From contig DYKW01000084.1 of NCBI GenBank assembly GCA_020722405.1, positions 1 through 7,578 on the forward strand: a DNA stretch of 7,578 nucleotides. The letters run 5' to 3'. The translations under genes and the position numbers were made by a program. Below, in pieces: positions 1 through 4,376 of the stretch. This DNA is from Anaerolinea thermophila (GTDB lineage: Bacteria > Chloroflexota > Anaerolineae > Anaerolineales > DRKV01). Below the pieces are notes generated by a model that worked only from the letters and a program-made list of their open reading frames with translations, ran no database searches and was not told where the DNA came from. Every line of letters starts with the position of its first letter. Within the stretch, counting starts at the first letter, position 1.

Positions 1-71
1 AGGTTGTGCCTTGGTGATAAAGAACGCCCTAGATTATTGATGTAATACATTTATTTTCGCAAGATGGAAAA

Positions 72-1487
72 ATGAAACATCGGTTTGCGTTACATTTTAT
101 ACTGGTATTTCTTGTCATAACCTTACTGACAGGTTGTGATGATGGGGCTATTCCCACGCCTACACCCATCCCAGGGGAACCTGTAGCACCGCAATTGATG
201 CCCCTATATCAACAAATCAGTGCAGTGATTCCGAAGGGGCTGGGAGCGGCTATTACACCCGTAGCAGAAGAAAATGGTCAGATCTACCAAGTTTTCGAAG
301 GCGGGGTCATACGTTACGACGTTGCTAGCCAGAGAACGTTTCTAGAGCCTATCGGGTATCAACAAATTTCCACCCCAGAACCACCTTCGGAACCACAAGG
401 TCCAACCTGGCAGAGCATTCAGGGGTATTGGGTGCCCTCGATTATCGCAAATACGTATAACCAGATCGGAGGCGAAACCGTAGCGGGCAAGCCACTAAGT
501 AATTACAATTACAACCCCCAACGACAACGTTACGAAATCTACTTCGAAAACCTCGGGATGTACATTTTAGATGGAGATCCATCTACACAGGTACACTTGC
601 TGCCCTATGGTCAGTGGTTGACGACTATGACAAGTAGCAAGATGGATACTTCCGTAGATAAAGCCATCATACGGAATGCCGCCGAAGCCTTTGATACTGT
701 CGCAAAACGCCTGACACCCGAATACACGGGTGAGATGATTATGCCATTGATGATCGACCCACAAAAACGTATTTTGCGAGTATATGAAAACATCATCATG
801 GTTTGGAATCCCGAGCAAAATGATGTCACCTGGCTGAATGCGCCCGAAGCCCTGGGGATACAGCGCCAACCCCTGGCAGCCCAAGTCGATGATGAACGGT
901 TGATCTTCGCCTCCGACCCAATAAATCCTAGCCTGGGGCATAACATTCCGATTCTATTTTGGGATTTCATTCGCACCCATAGCGGCCTGGAGGTGAGCGG
1001 TACGCCGATTATGGAATTAGGAGAAAAACCGGACACCCAGGAGAACATCTGGTGGCAATGCTTTGAACATATATGCATGGAGTACAATCGCAACACAAAC
1101 GAAGTCCAGATGACGCCCGTTGGGAAATTGTACTATGAGCGCTTCTTAAGGCAGATACCCAGACGGGGCACTTCGCCGCCGCTATCCACGGAAATTCAGA
1201 TTTTCCAACGGAGCAGACAGATTTCTCCAGGCGACACGCAACAGGTGATGGTGAACGTTACAACACAAGGAGAATCACCCGCTAACATATCACTCAAACT
1301 CAACATTCACCTGCCTGATGGGCGGGTGAATGTTTTATGGTTTCCCCCCACCGATGCCAATGGGCAAAGCAGCCTAACCCTGCCCCCCATCCAGGGTGAA
1401 AATAATACCCCCATACGTTACGAAGTATGCACCGCCGATGAGATGGTTTGCGTATCGGAACAGTTCGTTATTTGGGGGAATCCGTAA
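72..1487 (+). CDS. Secreted lipoprotein with four LGFP-like repeats and Ig-like C-terminal domain
   Basis: Predicted lipoprotein of 471 residues, tethered outside the membrane. Residues 1-22 form a signal peptide (KHR, hydrophobic core, lipobox LLTGC with Cys22 as lipidation site), followed by a short Thr/Pro linker (28-34). Four weakly similar modules follow, each with a Gly-rich turn and then an aromatic 'Y-x-x-(Y/F)E' strand: GLGAAITPVAE and YQVFEGGVIRYD (56-83), GGETVAGKPLS and YEIYFENLGMYI (133-165), RVYENIIMVWN (236-246), GLEVSGTPIME and WQCFEHICMEYN (305-339). They resemble LGFP-type repeats of surface proteins, which suggests wall or glycan binding; this is inference. Residues 373-469 look like an Ig-like beta sandwich (PGDTQQVMVNV, then PPTDANGQSSL). 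Cys330/335 and Cys453/460 could form disulfides outside the cell. ATG at 72 is chosen because the signal peptide starts there; the Shine-Dalgarno is weak (purine run 61-72). The 3' end overlaps the convergent LysM gene by 20 bp. Exact function unknown. Confidence 0.88.
   Translation: MKHRFALHFILVFLVITLLTGCDDGAIPTPTPIPGEPVAPQLMPLYQQISAVIPKGLGAAITPVAEENGQIYQVFEGGVIRYDVASQRTFLEPIGYQQISTPEPPSEPQGPTWQSIQGYWVPSIIANTYNQIGGETVAGKPLSNYNYNPQRQRYEIYFENLGMYILDGDPSTQVHLLPYGQWLTTMTSSKMDTSVDKAIIRNAAEAFDTVAKRLTPEYTGEMIMPLMIDPQKRILRVYENIIMVWNPEQNDVTWLNAPEALGIQRQPLAAQVDDERLIFASDPINPSLGHNIPILFWDFIRTHSGLEVSGTPIMELGEKPDTQENIWWQCFEHICMEYNRNTNEVQMTPVGKLYYERFLRQIPRRGTSPPLSTEIQIFQRSRQISPGDTQQVMVNVTTQGESPANISLKLNIHLPDGRVNVLWFPPTDANGQSSLTLPPIQGENNTPIRYEVCTADEMVCVSEQFVIWGNP
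1302..1334. repeat. 14-bp inverted repeat (stem-loop) inside the first lipoprotein gene
   Basis: Left arm 1302-1315 (AACATTCACCTGCC), loop 1316-1320 (TGATG), right arm 1321-1334 (GGCGGGTGAATGTT). Thirteen Watson-Crick pairs and one T-G wobble (1312/1324) make a continuous stem. On the plus strand it runs into a four-T stretch (1333-1336). On the minus strand it is followed by GAGTTTGAG, so the U-tract is poor. It lies within the Ig-like domain codons, about 130 bp beyond the stop of the convergent LysM gene, where a terminator for that antisense transcript would be useful. The structure is directly visible; its role is inferred. Confidence 0.7.
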
Positions 1488-2400
1488 CGTCCCAGGCTTC
1501 CCAAACTTGGATATCTGTTAACATGCCCTGTGGCGCTGTTAGGGAACAGGTGTATGTCATCTCTTCGACGCCTCCCCAGGGTTGGGTCCCCTGGCAATAG
1601 GCCAGCGGCTGCTTCCCTTCATCGTAACCAATAACCAGCCATGTCAACGCTGTCGGTGCACTGCCTTCCGGCGGCGTTGTGATATTTTGAATGCTCACCC
1701 GACACGCCGGCAAAGGGGGTGTAATTTTGTCGTATGCGCGCTGCTGCGGCCAGCGTGTAGCCGGTTGCCGAGCGGGAAGCGCAGAACGAATCCTCACGTC
1801 ACGCAAGGTGGCACCAGGAGGCAAAATCATCCCGGCAGGTAAACTGACCCCAGGAGGAAGAATGTCCATAGGAAGCACACCCGAAAGGAATTCGTCTTCG
1901 GAGAGCGTCCATAGCAGGGAAACCGTGCTTACCGGGAAGTCGTTCGGATTGCTGACCTGTACAATGCACCAACGGCTGGCATCCGGCAACGGGAAACACC
2001 GCGGGGGGCCGAGAACTAAGGGGATCTGGAGCACCTGTGGGTCCGGTACGTTTCCATCTGGGGCGAGAGGAATTGTCAGGGTCAAGCCAATTGTCAGGAG
2101 ACGGGGGTCAATCCCCGGATTTACGGCTAATAAATCATCTACTGAAAGTCCAAAGCGGGCAGCAATCCCCAACAAGGTATCATCTTTGACAACGGTGTAG
2201 ATAAAAGGCGTGGGCGTTGGGGTCGGTAACGGCGTTGCCACTTGGGGGGTACGAGCAGCCTCAGGGGATGGCGTAGAAGGTGCATACGCTTGCAACGTAA
2301 CGAGTGGCAAAGGTGTAATGGTGGAGGTGGGTGTCACCGCGACGCGTCCTCCACAGGCCACTAATAACGGTAAAATTGGCACAAAGCGTAGGATTTTCAT
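1468..2400 (-). CDS. LysM-domain lipoprotein
   Basis: Predicted lipoprotein of 310 residues, probably bound to the membrane outside and touching peptidoglycan. The signal peptide is short (MKILRFVPILPLLVAC) with lipobox LLVAC and Cys16 as lipidation site. A Thr/Ser/Pro-rich linker spans 23-65 and ends in LPTPTPTP. Residues 66-111 are a LysM domain: the YTVVKDDTLLGIAARFG start, the LSVDDLLAVNP core and the final LTLTIP strand match the family well; LysM binds GlcNAc-containing glycans. The rest (about 115-305) looks like two beta-sandwich modules. The first has VSNPNDFPVSTVSLLW, resembling FxLYD/DUF-type export modules. Cysteines at 135, 145, 233, 269 and 285 suggest disulfides. The ATG at 2400 lies directly after an extended -10 with no room for a Shine-Dalgarno, so the mRNA is probably leaderless. 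The opposite-strand frame at 1691-2200 is a shadow. Divergent from the TPR gene; substrate unknown. Confidence 0.9.
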   Translation of the reverse strand: MKILRFVPILPLLVACGGRVAVTPTSTITPLPLVTLQAYAPSTPSPEAARTPQVATPLPTPTPTPFIYTVVKDDTLLGIAARFGLSVDDLLAVNPGIDPRLLTIGLTLTIPLAPDGNVPDPQVLQIPLVLGPPRCFPLPDASRWCIVQVSNPNDFPVSTVSLLWTLSEDEFLSGVLPMDILPPGVSLPAGMILPPGATLRDVRIRSALPARQPATRWPQQRAYDKITPPLPACRVSIQNITTPPEGSAPTALTWLVIGYDEGKQPLAYCQGTQPWGGVEEMTYTCSLTAPQGMLTDIQVWEAWDVTDSPK

Positions 2401-2407
2401 GCTATTG

Positions 2408-2416
2408 ATTATAGCA
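2408..2416 (-). promoter_or_regulatory. Extended -10 promoter for the LysM lipoprotein gene (leaderless)
   Basis: On the minus strand the sequence reads TGCTATAAT, a perfect extended -10 (TG at 2416-2415, TATAAT at 2413-2408). No good -35 is seen 17-18 bp upstream, which an extended -10 does not strictly need. Only seven bases separate TATAAT from the ATG at 2400, so transcription should begin at or within a base or so of the start codon. This assumes a sigma-70-type housekeeping factor. Confidence 0.65.
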
Positions 2417-2418
2417 TC

Positions 2419-2447
2419 TTGCCGCCTGTGCCAGGCTGTGCTACACT
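2419..2447 (+). promoter_or_regulatory. Sigma-70-like promoter for the TPR and diguanylate cyclase genes
   Basis: TTGCCG (2419-2424), a 17-bp spacer, then TACACT (2442-2447) preceded by TGC (2439-2441), giving an extended -10. Each hexamer matches consensus at four of six positions. The start point would be near 2454, leaving a leader of about 30 nt that contains a good ribosome binding site. The -35 lies only a few bases from the opposing -10, so the two promoters occupy the same DNA face region and may compete. Confidence 0.5.
2424..2441. repeat. Small inverted and direct repeats between the divergent promoters
   Basis: A 5-3-5 palindrome GCCTG-TGC-CAGGC occupies 2424-2436. Overlapping it, CTGTGC occurs twice (2426-2431 and 2436-2441) with start points 10 bp apart, one helical turn. 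Both lie in the spacer of the plus-strand promoter and just upstream of the minus-strand one, a natural operator position. Elements this short occur by chance, so an operator role is only a suggestion. Confidence 0.3.
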
Positions 2448-2471
2448 GGGAAATATCCTATTAATACTTTC

Positions 2472-2476
2472 AAGGA
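2472..2476 (+). promoter_or_regulatory. Ribosome binding site of the TPR gene
   Basis: AAGGA at 2472-2476 sits seven bases before the ATG at 2484. It supports this start and contrasts with the divergent LysM gene, which has no such site. Confidence 0.7.
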
Positions 2477-2483
2477 ATGTTTT

Positions 2484-4376
2484 ATGGACGAGGAAACCAT
2501 CTTTCAAAAGGCTCAGGAGGCTTTGCAGGAGGGCGACCGCGTTAAGGCCAAAGATCTCCTAACGCGTCTTCTGCAGCACACCAAAACGAATGCCGAATAT
2601 TGGTTTTGGATGAGCGCAGTAGTAGACACGCGCAAAGAGCAGATTTTCTGTTTGCAACGGACGCTTCAATGTGATCCTGAACATGCTGGCGCACAACAAG
2701 GCCTGATTTGGTTTCGGAATCATGCCAACGACGCTGTGTCCCCCGCACCGATTCCTGCCATCCATTGGAAAGTACTCATTCCCGACCTGGTGGAAGAGCA
2801 CGAACGCCCACCACTGCTCAAGCGCAAACAGGTGGTATTGGCCGGGATACTAAGCGTGTTGGTTATCTTTGCCCTGGGGACAGGAATTTTCGGCGGTCGT
2901 GGCCGCACCTGGCTGCCTTTCCGCACCCGTCTAACGATCACACCGAGGCCCTGGACGCCTACCCCCTCGCCGGTGCCATCTGTGACCCCAAGCCCGGCCA
3001 TAACGGCCAGGACTACGCCGCCTAGCCCAACGCCCCTTTCGGCGCTGTTGGCGGAAACGTACACCCCCACACCGTTGTACGTCAACACCCCTCATGCCGT
3101 TAACGAGGCTTATCGGCTAGGGCTCAGTGCTTATCAACGCGGAGATTGGGAACAGGCACTCCAGTATATGCAGCAAGTGGCGGAGGCTCAGCCTGATGCG
3201 CCCGATGTGTGGTACTACATTGGTGAAATTGAACGTCAAAGAGGCAATCTCCAGGCCGCGTTCGATGCCTATGCGCAGTCTATTGCCGTGGATGAAAACT
3301 TCGCGCCCGCCTATTTGGGGCGCGCCCGCGTCTTACAGGCGCGACGCCCCACCGATGCCAACATTCCCGAATTGCTTACGCAAGCCATCAGCCTGGATCC
3401 TAATTTGAGCGAGGGCTACCTATCCCTCAGTGTTTACTACCTTGAAGTACAGGATACCGTACAAGCGGCGCAGGCCATCACCCAGGCGCAAACACTTTTG
3501 CCAGATTCTCCCTTGCCTTACCTGTATCACGCCCAATTGGCATTGCAGAACGGCCATGCGCAGGTTGCCTTGGAGGCGGCCCAACAAGCCTATCAACGGG
3601 ATGTGACGCTGTTGCCCGCTTATCTCGCCCAGGGCCAGGCCTATCTCGCATTAGGGGAGGCCGATAAAGCCTTGCCACTGCTGGATACCTACACGCGCTT
3701 CGCCCCTGAGGATGCTCAAGGCTGGGTAGCCCTGGGGGGCGCCAATCTACAAGCCGGCGGGGAGATTACCATCACGCTTGAGGCTGCTGCTCAGGCGCTG
3801 AGCCTGGATGATGAACTATTGGAGGCTTACCTATTGCAAGGGCAGGCATCCTTGGAAACCGGAGATTACCAGCAGGCTATCAACAGTTACGCCCTGGCAC
3901 GGCGGTTGGATAACCGCTCTTTCGAGGCCAGTTTAGGGCTAGGGCGTGCACTGTATTTGAACGACCGGCTGGCAGAGGCAAATAGTCAAATGTCTGTGAC
4001 CGCGAAACTGGCACAAAACGACGCCCAACTTGGACAGGTGTATTACTGGCAAGCGCAAATTCAGGAGGATTTGCAACGGTTCAAAGATGCCGAAAGCACC
4101 TGGGAGGCACTGCTGGCACTACCCAAGGCAGAGGTTTCCCCTGAATGGCGCGCCACTGCATCGGCTCACCTGCATAAATTGCGCGCAACCGCAACCCCAA
4201 CCCCGACAAAAACACCTACATCAACAAAGACGCCGACACCTTCCAAAACACCGACCGCAACAAAGACGCCGACGCCTTCTAAAACACCGACCGCAACAAA
4301 GACACCTACGCCCTCGAAAACGCCTGCCAAGACTCCCACGTCGTCGCGCACAGCCACCAGCACCCCCAGTCCGTGA
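2484..4376 (+). CDS. Membrane-anchored TPR protein with Thr/Pro-rich linker and tail
   Basis: Protein of 630 residues, probably a protein-interaction scaffold at the outer face of the membrane. Residues 1-75 form a cytoplasmic TPR-like helical segment (AQEALQEGDRVKAKDLLTRL, then CLQRTLQCDPEHAGAQQGL). A single membrane segment spans about 116-136 (VVLAGILSVLVIFALGTGIF) just after the basic KRK at 113-115, predicting N-in, C-out topology. A Thr/Pro linker (150-200) leads to about ten TPR units over 205-547; clear ones include GDWEQALQYMQQVAEAQPDA (220-239), GNLQAAFDAYAQSIAVDENF (254-273) and GDYQQAINSYALARRLDN (460-477). Residues 568-630 are a repetitive KTPTPSKTPTAT-type tail. TPRs bind peptides or proteins; the partner is unknown. 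The start is supported by AAGGA seven bases upstream. Its TGA overlaps the GTG of the diguanylate cyclase gene, so the two products are probably made together. Confidence 0.88.
   Translation: MDEETIFQKAQEALQEGDRVKAKDLLTRLLQHTKTNAEYWFWMSAVVDTRKEQIFCLQRTLQCDPEHAGAQQGLIWFRNHANDAVSPAPIPAIHWKVLIPDLVEEHERPPLLKRKQVVLAGILSVLVIFALGTGIFGGRGRTWLPFRTRLTITPRPWTPTPSPVPSVTPSPAITARTTPPSPTPLSALLAETYTPTPLYVNTPHAVNEAYRLGLSAYQRGDWEQALQYMQQVAEAQPDAPDVWYYIGEIERQRGNLQAAFDAYAQSIAVDENFAPAYLGRARVLQARRPTDANIPELLTQAISLDPNLSEGYLSLSVYYLEVQDTVQAAQAITQAQTLLPDSPLPYLYHAQLALQNGHAQVALEAAQQAYQRDVTLLPAYLAQGQAYLALGEADKALPLLDTYTRFAPEDAQGWVALGGANLQAGGEITITLEAAAQALSLDDELLEAYLLQGQASLETGDYQQAINSYALARRLDNRSFEASLGLGRALYLNDRLAEANSQMSVTAKLAQNDAQLGQVYYWQAQIQEDLQRFKDAESTWEALLALPKAEVSPEWRATASAHLHKLRATATPTPTKTPTSTKTPTPSKTPTATKTPTPSKTPTATKTPTPSKTPAKTPTSSRTATSTPSP
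4223..4330 (+). repeat. Three 36-bp tandem units encoding the Thr/Pro tail
   Basis: Units begin at 4223, 4259 and 4295, each opening with AACAAAGACxCC. The first two are nearly identical; the third diverges after about its first 30 bases. In frame they encode the 12-residue period TKTPTPSKTPTA of the TPR protein. Such in-frame minisatellites change copy number easily, so tail length may differ between strains. The repetitive base pattern also keeps other frames open here, which explains several false overlapping frames. Confidence 0.85.

Noticed and set aside
1..71. Promoter for the first lipoprotein gene
   Set aside because: The leader is AT-rich and offers several poor hexamers (for example TTGGTG at 11-16, TACATT at 46-51), but no pair has both good matches and proper spacing; the promoter may lie before the window.
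611..1096. Minus-strand frame of 161 codons within the first lipoprotein gene
   Set aside because: It lies entirely opposite a gene with a clear signal peptide and repeats; its translation shows no domain and is a shadow.
1691..2200. Plus-strand frame of 169 codons opposite the LysM gene
   Set aside because: The minus-strand frame has a lipobox, LysM domain and promoter; the plus frame is Arg/Gly-rich with no motif and no ribosome binding site.
2720..3088. Antisense Val/Gly-rich frame opposite the Thr/Pro linker of the TPR gene
   Set aside because: VGVGVG-type translation is the expected antisense product of Thr/Pro codons, not a real protein.
4223..4330. Regularly spaced repeats as a CRISPR array
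   Set aside because: The units are contiguous with no unique spacers and encode an in-frame protein repeat.
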